Shown: in pieces, positions 8,164-17,077 of the stretch
How the letters are laid out: each line of letters begins with the position of its first letter
Numbering within the stretch: position 1 is the first letter of the stretch
Assembly: GCA_035623255.1 (NCBI GenBank)
Contig: DASPTU010000039.1
Location: 4,183 to 68,182 of the forward strand
Reading direction: 5' to 3'
Source: JAFAGX01 sp035623255
Lineage (GTDB): Bacteria; Acidobacteriota; Terriglobia; Terriglobales; Acidobacteriaceae
Length of the DNA: 64,000 nucleotides
Notes under the pieces: generated by a model
What the model saw: only the letters and a program-made list of their open reading frames with translations
Databases searched by the model: none
What the model was told of the DNA's origin: nothing
Made by a program: the position numbers and the translations under genes

Positions 8164-8334
8164 AGGAACTCTTGACGGGCTCGAGGCCCACAGTCGGCGG
8201 GTTGAGCGCATGGCGATAGGCAGTGGAAATGTTGGTCTCAGCTTGTGCACTGTTGCGACCAGACCCACTCGCCCTTTCGGTTAGCCCTTGTGCATCGGCT
8301 TCGCTTGCAGGATGTCCCGACAGACCTAATAATG

Positions 8335-9738
8335 ATGAAAGCCATGAGCGGGGAAAAAGTACTTATCGTTGAAGACGAGGAAAACGAGCGAACCGGGCTG
8401 GCGGAGCTGGTTTCTGCCTGGGGATACCGCACGGAGACTGCTCGGGACGGCGCGGAGGGCTTCGAGAAGGTAACGGACTGGTCGCCTGCCATCGTGGTCA
8501 CCGATCTCAAAATGCCGCGCATGGGGGGCCTGGAGCTTCTCGAACGAATCGCCAACGATAGCCGAACCGTTGCTGTGATCGTCGTTACAGCCCAAGGCAC
8601 CATCGACAGCGCGGTGCAAGCCATGCGCACGGGAGCTTATGACTACATTACCAAGCCCATCGATACCGATAGGCTGCGGACTATTCTGCAAAATGCCTCG
8701 GCTTTGCTCGGAACCAAGACCGAACTGGAGGTGACGCGCCGGAGGCTGCGCGATGCCGGTACACTCGGCAGTCTGGTGGGGTCATCAAAAAAAATGCAGG
8801 AGATCTTTCGGCTGATCGAGATGGTTGCTCCCAGTACCGCGTCGGTTCTGATCACGGGTGCCAGCGGCACTGGGAAGGAACTGGTGGCCCGAACGATTCA
8901 TGAGCTCAGCCTTCGCCGAACAAAAGCCTTTATTGCAATCAACTGCGCGGCCATCCCTGAAACTTTGATCGAAAGTGAGATCTTCGGACACGAGAAGGGG
9001 GCGTTCACTGGCGCCCTGGAACGGCGAACCGGCTGTTTCGAACTCGCAGAAGGCGGTACTTTGCTTCTCGACGAAATCGGCGAAATGCCGGTAGCTACGC
9101 AAGCTAAGCTGCTGCGCGTTCTCGAAGACCGTACACTGCGCCGCTTAGGCAGCAAAGTCGAAACTGAGGTGGATGTGCGCGTCCTGGCTTCTACCAATAA
9201 GGTGCCCGAAGAAGCGGTCGCCCGAGGAGAGCTGCGCAACGATCTCTACTATCGCCTTAATGTCTTCAACATCCAAATGCCATCTTTGCGGGAACACAAG
9301 GAGGACATCCCCGCGCTGGTGGAATCTCTTTTGAAAGACATGAGCGCCAAACATGGCCGCAAGGCAGCCGCGGTGAGCGAAGCCGTTTTACATCTGTTTC
9401 AGAACTATTCCTGGCCCGGAAACGTTCGTGAGTTGCGCAACACGTTGGAGCGTGCCGTGATCGTGTGCGAAGGGGCGGTCATCGAAACCAAGCATCTGCC
9501 GCCCGGTTTCGGCCAACCTACGGTGCGAACCTCCTCGGAGGATCCCGATGCCGTACACCTGGGGGTGGGGACGACAGTAGAAGAAGCGGAAAAGTTGCTA
9601 ATCCTGAAGACGCTGGAAGCAACCAGCAATAACAAGACGAAGGCTGCGGATATTCTTGGCATAAGCTTAAAGACTTTGCATAACAAGTTAAAGGAGTATG
9701 GGAGCGCGCAGGCCGATAAAGAGGAACAGCCAGTTTGA
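8335..9738 (+). CDS. NtrC-family sigma54-dependent response regulator
   Basis: A second NtrC-type activator of ~467 residues: receiver with VEDEE and phospho-Asp near residue 57 (VVTDLKMPRMGG), AAA+ domain with Walker A TGASGTGKE, GAFTGA at ~222-227 and Walker B GGTLLLDE, and a Fis-type HTH at the end (AADILGISLKTLHNKLKEYG). Possible ATG starts are 8332, 8335 and 8344; none has a strong ribosome-binding site, and the upstream in-frame extension lacks family resemblance. The next gene, 76 bp downstream, is a membrane histidine kinase that is probably its partner. Confidence 0.93.
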   Translation: MKAMSGEKVLIVEDEENERTGLAELVSAWGYRTETARDGAEGFEKVTDWSPAIVVTDLKMPRMGGLELLERIANDSRTVAVIVVTAQGTIDSAVQAMRTGAYDYITKPIDTDRLRTILQNASALLGTKTELEVTRRRLRDAGTLGSLVGSSKKMQEIFRLIEMVAPSTASVLITGASGTGKELVARTIHELSLRRTKAFIAINCAAIPETLIESEIFGHEKGAFTGALERRTGCFELAEGGTLLLDEIGEMPVATQAKLLRVLEDRTLRRLGSKVETEVDVRVLASTNKVPEEAVARGELRNDLYYRLNVFNIQMPSLREHKEDIPALVESLLKDMSAKHGRKAAAVSEAVLHLFQNYSWPGNVRELRNTLERAVIVCEGAVIETKHLPPGFGQPTVRTSSEDPDAVHLGVGTTVEEAEKLLILKTLEATSNNKTKAADILGISLKTLHNKLKEYGSAQADKEEQPV

Positions 9739-9814
9739 AGTATCAAGCCCGGTTTCGCCTAGGCGATCGACTTGGCCATAGCTGAGAAGCTCAGACACGC
9801 GAGGACAACTTAGA

Positions 9815-11710
9815 ATGCGCCGAAAGACCCAAATCGTGCTGGCCATTACTTTCATGGTCGCGGCGCTGGTTACGTTGTTCTCGTACATTTACATCTCTGA
9901 AATACTGCGGCAAGAGATCACAAACGCGGCTGAAATCTCGGCAGAACTTACCTCGCAATTAGCCCGTCTTGCCAATAATGCAGTCCCAGACCTGACCAGC
10001 ACACGGGTAAATACCGATAATCCCAACGCAGTGCGCCGCGGCATTACTTACTACCTTTCCACCGACAACAACCTGAATGCGACCTTGGAGTCGGTGGTCG
10101 GGGCTTTTCGGTATGTGTACGATGCATCGATTGTTGATGCCAAGGGTCAGGTAATTCTGCACACAAACCCCGACCTGGTGGGCAAGCTGGTCGCCGAGCG
10201 GCCCGAATTTCAACTCCTGCAAAATGCGCGCTTCCGGCGGCAGTTGCGCATGATTTACAACCCGCCGAACATCTATGAAGTCCGCATGCCCTTACAACTG
10301 AACAGAGCGCCTTTCGGTAGCGTCCGCCTGGGAATCAACACCGTATTCATCAGGGCCGAACTGACCCCCCGCTTGCGGCGCGCCATCATGTTTTCAACGG
10401 TCGCCATGTTTCTTTCCCTGCTCCTGGCAGCCGTGCTCTCCCACATTGCCCTGGGCCCATTGGAGCGCCTGAGCCGCAGCATCGACCGGATCGGCGCGGG
10501 CACCCCCGAGCCGATTGCCAATGATGATTCGAGTAAGGACGAATATGGCTTGGTGAGTTTAAAGATCGCCAACCTTGGCCGCCAAATGCGCGATGCGCGA
10601 GAGATCTTCTCTGCCTTGAAAGACAATGTCGATCAGGTGATGGCCAAGCTGCAGGATGGCCTGATGCTGTTTACCCGGGATGCGCGGGTTGTTCTGGTCA
10701 GTGCCTCCGTCGAGCGGTTCCTGGGGCGTCCTCGAAGCGAACTTTTGGGCCGCACCGTAAGAGAGATCTTCTCCCCTGAATCGCCGTTGGGAACATTGCT
10801 GCTTGATGCTTTCCGCCTGAAGCATCGCATCGATCAGGATGAACTGGAAACCGCAAGTGGTAAACGCGTGCAACTCTCCCTCGACTTCATTCAGGAACGC
10901 GGCACGCCCATCGGTGCGCTGCTCACCTTGCGCGACGTTGAGTCCGTACGCAAGATCGAAGACGAGATTGAGCTGTCACGTCGTATGTCGGCCAGTGGGC
11001 GGATTACACGCGGTGTAGCTCATGAGGTAAAGAACCCTCTGAATGCTATTGTTTTGCATTTGCAACTGTTACAAACCAAGCTGCAAAAGGTCGACCCAGA
11101 GACTCGCCGTCACATTGACATTATTGACAACGAACTGCATCGCCTCGATCGGGTAGTACAAATCCTGGTCGACTTTACTCGACCGCGCGATCTTCATCCA
11201 GAAGAGATTGATCTCCGTCGTCTGTTAGACGATGTCATTGTATTGGCCACACCTGAGGCGGAAAAGCATGGCGTCAATATCAGTGTGCATTTCGCCAATG
11301 AATCGCTCCCCGTGCGGGTGGACAGCGACTTCATGAAGCAGGCCATCCTGAATGTGGTCATCAATGGCGTGCAGGCTATGCCGAGTGGCGGGGCCCTGGA
11401 AGTCGCCGCGCGCCGGGACGGAAATGGCAGTGTGATCACCGAAATCCGCGATCAAGGCGGTGGGATTCCACCCGAGGTTCAAGACAAAATCTTCGAGCTG
11501 TACTTCACGACCAAAAAGGACGGCAGCGGGATTGGCCTCGCCCAAACCTACCAAGTCATGCAATGGCACTATGGTTCAGTGGATTTCGACTCCGTAGCGG
11601 GAAAGGGAACAACTTTCCGACTCTGTCTGCCCACATCGGAGACAGCCGCTGAACTCAACGGCGCCAAGCAACAAAACGTAGCCCAAACTCTCGCGACACC
11701 AGCCGATTGA
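9815..11710 (+). CDS. membrane-bound sensor histidine kinase (HAMP-PAS-HisKA-HATPase)
   Basis: A 631-residue sensor kinase. Membrane helix 1 lies at ~residues 7-29. A ~160-residue extracytoplasmic sensing region follows (contains YVYDASIVDAKGQVILHT, a Cache/sCache-like strand pattern). Helix 2 is at ~190-212 and a HAMP linker comes after. A PAS-like domain sits around 270-380 (DGLMLFTRDARVVLVSASVERFLGR). The HisKA domain has His403 in GVAHEVKNPLNAIVLHLQLL, and an ATPase domain follows (NVVINGVQAM, DQGGGIPPE, GSGIGLAQTYQVM). It probably phosphorylates the NtrC protein encoded just upstream. The ligand is unknown. Confidence 0.93.
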   Translation: MRRKTQIVLAITFMVAALVTLFSYIYISEILRQEITNAAEISAELTSQLARLANNAVPDLTSTRVNTDNPNAVRRGITYYLSTDNNLNATLESVVGAFRYVYDASIVDAKGQVILHTNPDLVGKLVAERPEFQLLQNARFRRQLRMIYNPPNIYEVRMPLQLNRAPFGSVRLGINTVFIRAELTPRLRRAIMFSTVAMFLSLLLAAVLSHIALGPLERLSRSIDRIGAGTPEPIANDDSSKDEYGLVSLKIANLGRQMRDAREIFSALKDNVDQVMAKLQDGLMLFTRDARVVLVSASVERFLGRPRSELLGRTVREIFSPESPLGTLLLDAFRLKHRIDQDELETASGKRVQLSLDFIQERGTPIGALLTLRDVESVRKIEDEIELSRRMSASGRITRGVAHEVKNPLNAIVLHLQLLQTKLQKVDPETRRHIDIIDNELHRLDRVVQILVDFTRPRDLHPEEIDLRRLLDDVIVLATPEAEKHGVNISVHFANESLPVRVDSDFMKQAILNVVINGVQAMPSGGALEVAARRDGNGSVITEIRDQGGGIPPEVQDKIFELYFTTKKDGSGIGLAQTYQVMQWHYGSVDFDSVAGKGTTFRLCLPTSETAAELNGAKQQNVAQTLATPAD

Positions 11711-11717
11711 GATTGCT

Positions 11718-13478
11718 CTACTGTTCGTCTTTGGCGTTCTGCTCAGGTATCTCCTCGGCCCCGGGCATCACTTTTTTCAATGGCGCCTTGCGCTGCTCTT
11801 CCAGTTCCGGATGCGGCAGTGGTTTGCGTGGAAGCATCTGATCCCGCATGGCCGCGTTATAGACGAAGATGGCCTCAATAGTCGCTGCTTGTGCCAGATC
11901 ATCCGCTTGCAGACGCTCGTATACGTCCATATTGGAGTGGTGGGTACGGGAGCCATAGTCCAGCGGTTCCTGGATGAATTGAAAACCGGGAATGCCTACC
12001 GCGTCGAACGTTTCGTGATCAGTGCCGCCGGTGTTCCTCATGCTAAGGGTGCTGACACCAAGATCCTTTAGCGGTTCGATCCATTGCTCAAAGATCGGCC
12101 CGATTGCCGCGTTTTCTTGCAGGTACACGCCGCGAATTCTCCCGCTACCGTTATCGACATTGAAATAACCGGAAATTTTTTGCTGGTCCGGTTTGAGCTG
12201 GACTGGTCCCGCAGCCTTCCGCAACCACTCCGGGAGTTTGAGCTGGTCTGGTGCCGTCGAAAGCGGAACGAACCCAAAGTGATCTTTCACATAGCCAGCC
12301 GAACCGAACTCACCTTGCTCCTCACCGGTCCACAAACCCACACGGATGGTTCGTCGTGGCTTGACCTGCAAAGCATTCAGAATACGCATCACTTCCATGG
12401 CGACGACCGTTCCCGCACCGTTATCTGTCGCCCCGGTGCCCGAGGCCCAGGAGTCCAAGTGGCCACCCACCATCACGAGTTCATCCTTGAGCTTCGGATC
12501 CGCGCCCGGAATTTCGGCGATGGTGTCGAAACCGTGCTCATGATCGCCGCTAAAGACTGTGTCGACGTTCATCTCGATCGTGACCGGAACATGAGCTTTG
12601 AGCAGGCGATAAACGCGGCCATAATTTTCAATCGCCATCACGACTACCGGAAGCGGCGGAGCATGTTCGCGCTGATAACTGAACCACGAGAAACTTCCGT
12701 CATCGAAAATTGTTCCTCCGGAGCCGCCTGAATTTTGGCCATCGCGGCTCGGCAGAACGACTGCGATTGCACGCTCCGAGGCTATGAACCCTGCCACCTT
12801 GGCTCGCAGTTCCTGCTTCTTGAAGTATTCCATCTCATCGAATTCATGTTCCGGCTTGACCGGGTATTCCGCGATGCGAGCCAGATCCTTCTCATCCAGG
12901 CGCTTAAACAGGGGCTTGTCTACTGGTTTCACCTCGCGCATTTCGCCCAGCAATACAATTCGGCCAGCGAGCTTGCCCTTGAACTTGTTTAAATCCTCTT
13001 CTTTGCTAACCTCCATCGATATCGCTGGCGCCTTGATCGTCCCGTTAGTGGAAGGCGACCACGGCGCAGCCTGCGCTATAAACACAGCGGTATCAGGCGA
13101 TGCCATGCGGACCCAGGTATTGATCTGCTGCCAGCCCATTCCGAATTCGCCCCAGTCTTCAAGATGGGCATTGCTGCAACCCATGGCAGCAAACTGTTCG
13201 CGTGTCCATTCATTCGCTTTTTTCAAGTTAGGGGAACCGGTGAGCCGGGGGCCGATACCGTCCATTAACGCCGACGCGTATTCCATGGCATGGGAGTGGT
13301 GTAATCCTTCATCACGGATTTCCTGGTACATGGTGAGATCGAGGTTCTCTTTGGCCGGCTGTGGAAGTTCGTAAGATGGCTTGCTTGTGTCAGTGGAGGT
13401 ATTTGTCTTCTTCTCGGCTGCGAAAACCGTCAAACAGACCGCGAGAATAATGCAGATTACAGGCGTTTTCCCCTTCAT
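11718..13478 (-). CDS. secreted M28-family zinc metallopeptidase
   Basis: A 586-residue exported peptidase. A signal peptide (PVICIILAVCLTVFA) is followed by a region with a PA-type insertion around residues 140-300, then the M28 catalytic core. Zn ligands and the catalytic acid are visible in GGHLDSWASGTGATDNGAG (His and Asp), WTGEEQGEFGS (the Glu pair), YFNVDNGSG and the terminal His region (YGSRTHHSNMD). Relatives are aminopeptidases or carboxypeptidases active outside the cytoplasm. It lies 52 bp downstream of the radical SAM cassette on the same strand, so co-transcription is possible, but it may be an unrelated scavenging peptidase. It converges with the sensor kinase. Confidence 0.9.
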   Translation of the reverse strand: MKGKTPVICIILAVCLTVFAAEKKTNTSTDTSKPSYELPQPAKENLDLTMYQEIRDEGLHHSHAMEYASALMDGIGPRLTGSPNLKKANEWTREQFAAMGCSNAHLEDWGEFGMGWQQINTWVRMASPDTAVFIAQAAPWSPSTNGTIKAPAISMEVSKEEDLNKFKGKLAGRIVLLGEMREVKPVDKPLFKRLDEKDLARIAEYPVKPEHEFDEMEYFKKQELRAKVAGFIASERAIAVVLPSRDGQNSGGSGGTIFDDGSFSWFSYQREHAPPLPVVVMAIENYGRVYRLLKAHVPVTIEMNVDTVFSGDHEHGFDTIAEIPGADPKLKDELVMVGGHLDSWASGTGATDNGAGTVVAMEVMRILNALQVKPRRTIRVGLWTGEEQGEFGSAGYVKDHFGFVPLSTAPDQLKLPEWLRKAAGPVQLKPDQQKISGYFNVDNGSGRIRGVYLQENAAIGPIFEQWIEPLKDLGVSTLSMRNTGGTDHETFDAVGIPGFQFIQEPLDYGSRTHHSNMDVYERLQADDLAQAATIEAIFVYNAAMRDQMLPRKPLPHPELEEQRKAPLKKVMPGAEEIPEQNAKDEQ

Positions 13479-13530
13479 TGCCCAGTCACCTCGTAAAAGA
13501 AAAAAGGCAGCGTAGCAGAAACGTGCGGAC

Positions 13531-14622
13531 TTAACAAATGGGCTGAATTTGAATCAAAGGCGTGGTCGGCCGCCCCCGTGAGCCCATCATCATGTTGGCG
13601 GTGACGATGCCCGTTCGTTGGAATGATTTTTCACAGTCGGCCGTCGAGGGTCCGCGCATATTGCCCTCCATGTACGCCAGACCGGGGCAGCGAGTACATG
13701 TGCCGACGTGTGCGCAGGACGAACAAACGTGAAGGTCGCGGGCCCGGATAGAACGAACATCGTTTAACTGTTTTGAGTCCCGCCAGATACTCAGAAACTT
13801 TTGTTTTCGAATGTTGCCGCAAGGCAGGGGAAACTGCACGCAGGGAAACACATCGCCATAAGGCGAAATGTAACAAGCCGTATGTCCTGCGCTGCAAGGA
13901 TAGCCGTCCATGATATCGTCGCCGGGCGGCGGTGGGGGCGCGCAGAATTCCTCAACGTCTCCCACCAGCGTTTCTTCGCGGAAGACTTTCCTAAGCTCAG
14001 ACCCTTCAATGCGCAAATCGAGGATCGATTTATCGCCATCCATTTTCGGCGTGATCGTTGGATCGAGAGTGTAAGGAACTCCCAAGTCGCGGGCCAGCGC
14101 CATTACGCCTGTGTGGTCTGACAGATTTACTGTCGTGAGCACATTTGCAATTACCACCTTAAGTTGTTGCGATTTCAGAAAGCGGATCGCTTCGACGGTG
14201 CGCCCATGTGACCCTGGGATCTTGGTGATTGCATCGTGGACCTCTGGGCGATGTGAATAAACGCTGATCTGAATCTGCTCGACATCCAATTCGCGTAGCC
14301 GTTTCGCCTGCACCTCGCGAACCATTACCCCGTTCGTTTTCACTTTGACGTTGAACAGCAGGCCTCGTGCACATTCGACGATTTCAAAGAAATCGCGGCG
14401 CATCAGAACCTCGCCGCCGCTCAGGGTCAGAAAAAAAACGCCGGCGTCGGCAAGCTGAGTCAATAGGTCACGAATTTCTGGGAGCGTCAGTTCGCCGTGG
14501 TCGTCGTGATCGAGATAACAATGTACGCAGCGCTCGTTGCAGCGGTAAGTAATATCGAGATGCACGCTGAGCGGGATCCCCAGTGCTAGCGCCTTTTGAT
14601 TCGCTTCAAAAAGCAGGCTCAT
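13531..14622 (-). CDS. radical SAM/SPASM peptide-maturase-like enzyme
   Basis: A 363-residue radical SAM enzyme. The SAM-binding 4Fe-4S cysteines are in CNERCVHCY (CX3CX2C) at ~residues 28-35, with LTLSGGEVL as the GGE motif. The C-terminal half holds a SPASM-type cysteine set: C-SAGHTAC-YISPYGDVFPC, then a cluster in CSSCAHVGTCTRC and a later C in STADCEKSF, enough for one or two auxiliary clusters. A CAPPPPPGDD stretch links the halves. SPASM enzymes mostly modify ribosomal peptides. It overlaps the PqqD gene by 4 bp, which supports peptide modification. No precursor peptide gene was found nearby, so the substrate is unknown. Confidence 0.88.
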   Translation of the reverse strand: MSLLFEANQKALALGIPLSVHLDITYRCNERCVHCYLDHDDHGELTLPEIRDLLTQLADAGVFFLTLSGGEVLMRRDFFEIVECARGLLFNVKVKTNGVMVREVQAKRLRELDVEQIQISVYSHRPEVHDAITKIPGSHGRTVEAIRFLKSQQLKVVIANVLTTVNLSDHTGVMALARDLGVPYTLDPTITPKMDGDKSILDLRIEGSELRKVFREETLVGDVEEFCAPPPPPGDDIMDGYPCSAGHTACYISPYGDVFPCVQFPLPCGNIRKQKFLSIWRDSKQLNDVRSIRARDLHVCSSCAHVGTCTRCPGLAYMEGNMRGPSTADCEKSFQRTGIVTANMMMGSRGRPTTPLIQIQPIC

Positions 14623-14969
14623 GCTGGTATCGGCGGCAAAGGAGACGCCTCTATGATCGGTTGGTCTGAGATACGAAGTATGCCGTGTTCCGCAAGGTCC
14701 TTTACGAACTGCTCGGCGTCGGTTTGAGCTTGGACATGTCCAACGTCAAATTCCGCACAGATTGTCCGAGTGATGATTTCGGAAAGTGGGGTCCGCCCAT
14801 CGGCGGCCTGCCAAATTGCGGTGCCGACTTGGTTCAATGTGAAAAAGGTGGAGTCCACCGCCGACATGATCATCATCTCGCCACCGACGAGGCGCGCCGC
14901 AATTGCCGAACTTCTCGCGATGTAGTGATCGGAAATGAATGCCCTCTCGTTTAAGCTATTATGTTCCAC
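14619..14969 (-). CDS. PqqD-like peptide-binding chaperone
   Basis: A 116-residue protein of the PqqD family, the RRE-type domain that binds the leader of a ribosomal peptide and presents it to a radical SAM enzyme. The typical pattern is seen: ...VGGEMMIMSAVDSTFFTLNQVGTAIW near residues 28-55, then SEIITRTICAEFDV and QFVKDLAEHGIL. It starts at a GTG (14969) inside the end of the upstream HprK-like gene (19-bp overlap) and overlaps the radical SAM gene by 4 bp. The coupling implies equal expression and physical partnership. Confidence 0.85.
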   Translation of the reverse strand: MEHNSLNERAFISDHYIARSSAIAARLVGGEMMIMSAVDSTFFTLNQVGTAIWQAADGRTPLSEIITRTICAEFDVGHVQAQTDAEQFVKDLAEHGILRISDQPIIEASPLPPIPA

Positions 14970-15769
14970 ACACGCTCATCTGGGAAGAAAGTCAAGCGGC
15001 GCACAGGTACCTGGTTTACAAACTCGCAGGCAGAGTCAAAAACTCGTCTCACTAAGCTCTGGTCTTGCGCAAAAAATAACATGTTTCTTAAGATTGAACG
15101 CAATGCTTCGCTTCGATCGATGTCCTCTGTTCGATTATCCGGCCCTTTGTTCAACAGAAAAACTGACTGAATCGGAGCTGAAACGTTCTGCCCCGCTCGC
15201 GCCAGTTCGCCGCTGAAGGGCGTCCCGCAGGCGAAGTACTTCCCCTCTTTTCGAACCACGTAGGAAATTTCGTCACTGAGAAGCGTGGCCTCGGCAGGAG
15301 CGAGCCGTGCGATCGTGGTCTTCCCAGCCCCCGAGATCCCGGTGAAGAGAAATGCGCGGCAGCCGCGAAGCGCACTGGCTGCATGCAGCAAAAATCCGCC
15401 CTGATCAGCGAGAACGAGGCTATGAATGATTCGCAATACGGAATCAATGGCGTACGGGCTGGAAAGCTGACGAACGATACCTTGTCCACTAGCAGGGTTC
15501 CAGCGGGCATGAAAATCGCCGCGCTGCAAGAACCAGTCCTGACCGCGCAAAGTAACTTCCAAATCCCGGTCCAGATCGCCGACAGCGACAGGCTTGATCA
15601 ATTCGACTTCGAGCTCAAGCTGTTGTGGCTGGGAGGAGGTAATGAATCCGTTATAACGCTGAACGAGCAAGCGATGGAATTCCGGGTCATCAGTGTGAAG
15701 GGCGACTGCGGTTCCGCCGATTTCTAGTGTCAGCGGCTTGATTCCAGCAATGGCGCTTGCTGCCGTCAT
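14951..15769 (-). CDS. HPr-kinase-like P-loop protein
   Basis: A 272-residue protein with a P-loop GISGAGKTT near residues 147-155 in an HprK/PqqD-associated context. The ~140-residue N-terminal part is not the classical HprK domain, and the catalytic-loop signature of true HPr kinase is not obvious. Such proteins occur beside PqqD and radical SAM or lasso-type maturases and may phosphorylate the peptide or act as ATP-dependent helpers. It overlaps the S26-like gene (ATGA) and the PqqD gene (19 bp). True HPr kinase of the PTS is a less likely reading because no HPr or PTS gene is present. Confidence 0.75.
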   Translation of the reverse strand: MTAASAIAGIKPLTLEIGGTAVALHTDDPEFHRLLVQRYNGFITSSQPQQLELEVELIKPVAVGDLDRDLEVTLRGQDWFLQRGDFHARWNPASGQGIVRQLSSPYAIDSVLRIIHSLVLADQGGFLLHAASALRGCRAFLFTGISGAGKTTIARLAPAEATLLSDEISYVVRKEGKYFACGTPFSGELARAGQNVSAPIQSVFLLNKGPDNRTEDIDRSEALRSILRNMLFFAQDQSLVRRVFDSACEFVNQVPVRRLTFFPDERVWNIIA

Positions 15770-16293
15770 GACCGTGACGCCATGGTATGGCTTTGTCCGT
15801 GAGTTATGTCGTCATGCAACCGATGAGTGCGCCACGCCAAATATGCACGCTGCGCAACTCGTCTACAGATTCGCGAACGGCATAGCACCGCCGCAAGAAA
15901 ACGACGCAGGACGGGAAGAGAGCTATCAGGCGCGATGGTTTGTTCGTGGCGGTGAATTTCCAAGACCTTTCCCAGGACGTCTTCACAGCGAACTGCTGGA
16001 TCGTTCTGCGGCATGGCGTCGCCGCGAGTAATCCAATGCGAACCGTCTTTTTGCACGAGCCGATGGACCCGAATGCCTTGTCCCGTATCAACGAGCACTA
16101 CATCGCCGGACGCGAACCGATCCGATGGCATGCCTTTGATGACCAGAGCGTCTCCCGGCCAGATCGTCGGAAGCATGCTGGTTCCGAACGCCTTGAGTCG
16201 GACCATCCCCCGAGACCGCAAGACTTTAGTGGTTAACTCCAGTTTTTGCCCCTGAACTGCCGTGTTTCTTTCGATGTCTCGAGGCGCATACAT
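15766..16293 (-). CDS. S24/S26-type signal-peptidase-like protein
   Basis: The first gene of the maturation cassette, 175 residues. GTSMLPTIWPGDALVI matches the catalytic Ser box of S24/S26 peptidases (SM.P....D), and GDVVLVDTG...VHRLVQ and ITRGDAMPQNDP match the downstream boxes with the general-base position. No clear membrane helix is seen at the N-terminus, unlike classical type I signal peptidase. It may process the precursor peptide of the cassette. The C-terminal ~45 residues are Arg-rich and unlike the family core. Confidence 0.75.
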   Translation of the reverse strand: MYAPRDIERNTAVQGQKLELTTKVLRSRGMVRLKAFGTSMLPTIWPGDALVIKGMPSDRFASGDVVLVDTGQGIRVHRLVQKDGSHWITRGDAMPQNDPAVRCEDVLGKVLEIHRHEQTIAPDSSLPVLRRFLAAVLCRSRICRRVAQRAYLAWRTHRLHDDITHGQSHTMASRS

Positions 16294-16363
16294 CCATCGG
16301 CAGTCTACAAGAGAGGTGCTACTGATGGGATTGTGAGTGTTTATTCCTCTTCACGATGGCGTT

Positions 16364-17077
16364 CTAAATGTCACTGATATTTGACTGCAGCGCCTCTGTC
16401 GTGTGGAGACCGCACTCGGTCTTTGCGAAGCCGGGCCATCGCCCCGCCCGAGGGTCTTCGCCCGGGCTTATGGCTCTCGTGCAGTACGTGCACCCAATAC
16501 TGGGATAGCTTCGATCATGTAAGACGTTGTAAGGGACGTGATGCTCATGGATGTATCGCCAGACCTGTTTTGAACTCCAATCCACCAGGGGGTTGATTTT
16601 GATAAGGCCGAACTTTGCGTCCCATTCAACCTTCTGCGCATTTGCGCGGGTGGATGTCTGGTCGCGGCGAATGCTTGATATCCAAGCCCGCAGTTCGCCA
16701 AGCTTTCTTCGGAGTGGCTCGACCTTTCGCAATTCGCAGCAGTGATCGGGATTGCGCGCCCAGAGCCCTGGACCGTGCGTTTCCTCCTGTTTCTCCGGAG
16801 AGAGCAACGAATACACTCTTTCAATCTTGATCCCGTAGCGCTCCTCGATCTGATCCATCAGATTGTAGGTTTGCGGGAACAGAAACTCTGTGTCGAGCGT
16901 AAACACGCGAAAGTCGCGCTGCAAGTGCGATGCCATGTCGATAAGTACCATTCCTTCCGCGCCGAAGGCAGAGGAGATGGCAAGCTCACCGCGAAACCTC
17001 TTGAAAGCCCAGTTCAGGACTTGCTCCGGCGTCCAGTTCTCCGCTAGAAATTGAATACTCGCCAGTTCGTGGGTCAC
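16364..17077 (-). CDS. cysH: adenylyl-sulfate (APS) reductase
   Basis: Reduces activated sulfate to sulfite with thioredoxin or glutathione. At 237 residues it is the short bacterial type. The PAPS/APS-reductase core is visible (FGAEGMVLIDMASH, FTLDTEFLFPQTY, SIRRDQTSTRANAQ). Two cysteine pairs, DHCCELRK and GCTYCTRAI, mark the 4Fe-4S form that uses APS rather than PAPS. The start is a GTG overlapping the SUMT stop (GTGA). It is the last gene of the sulfite-reduction operon. No ATP sulfurylase gene is in the window. Confidence 0.92.
   Translation of the reverse strand: MTHELASIQFLAENWTPEQVLNWAFKRFRGELAISSAFGAEGMVLIDMASHLQRDFRVFTLDTEFLFPQTYNLMDQIEERYGIKIERVYSLLSPEKQEETHGPGLWARNPDHCCELRKVEPLRRKLGELRAWISSIRRDQTSTRANAQKVEWDAKFGLIKINPLVDWSSKQVWRYIHEHHVPYNVLHDRSYPSIGCTYCTRAISPGEDPRAGRWPGFAKTECGLHTTEALQSNISDI

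Noticed and set aside
8002..8268. An 88-codon minus-strand frame in the NtrC spacer
   Set aside because: No ribosome-binding site, no family resemblance, and it overlaps the upstream part of the regulator frame.
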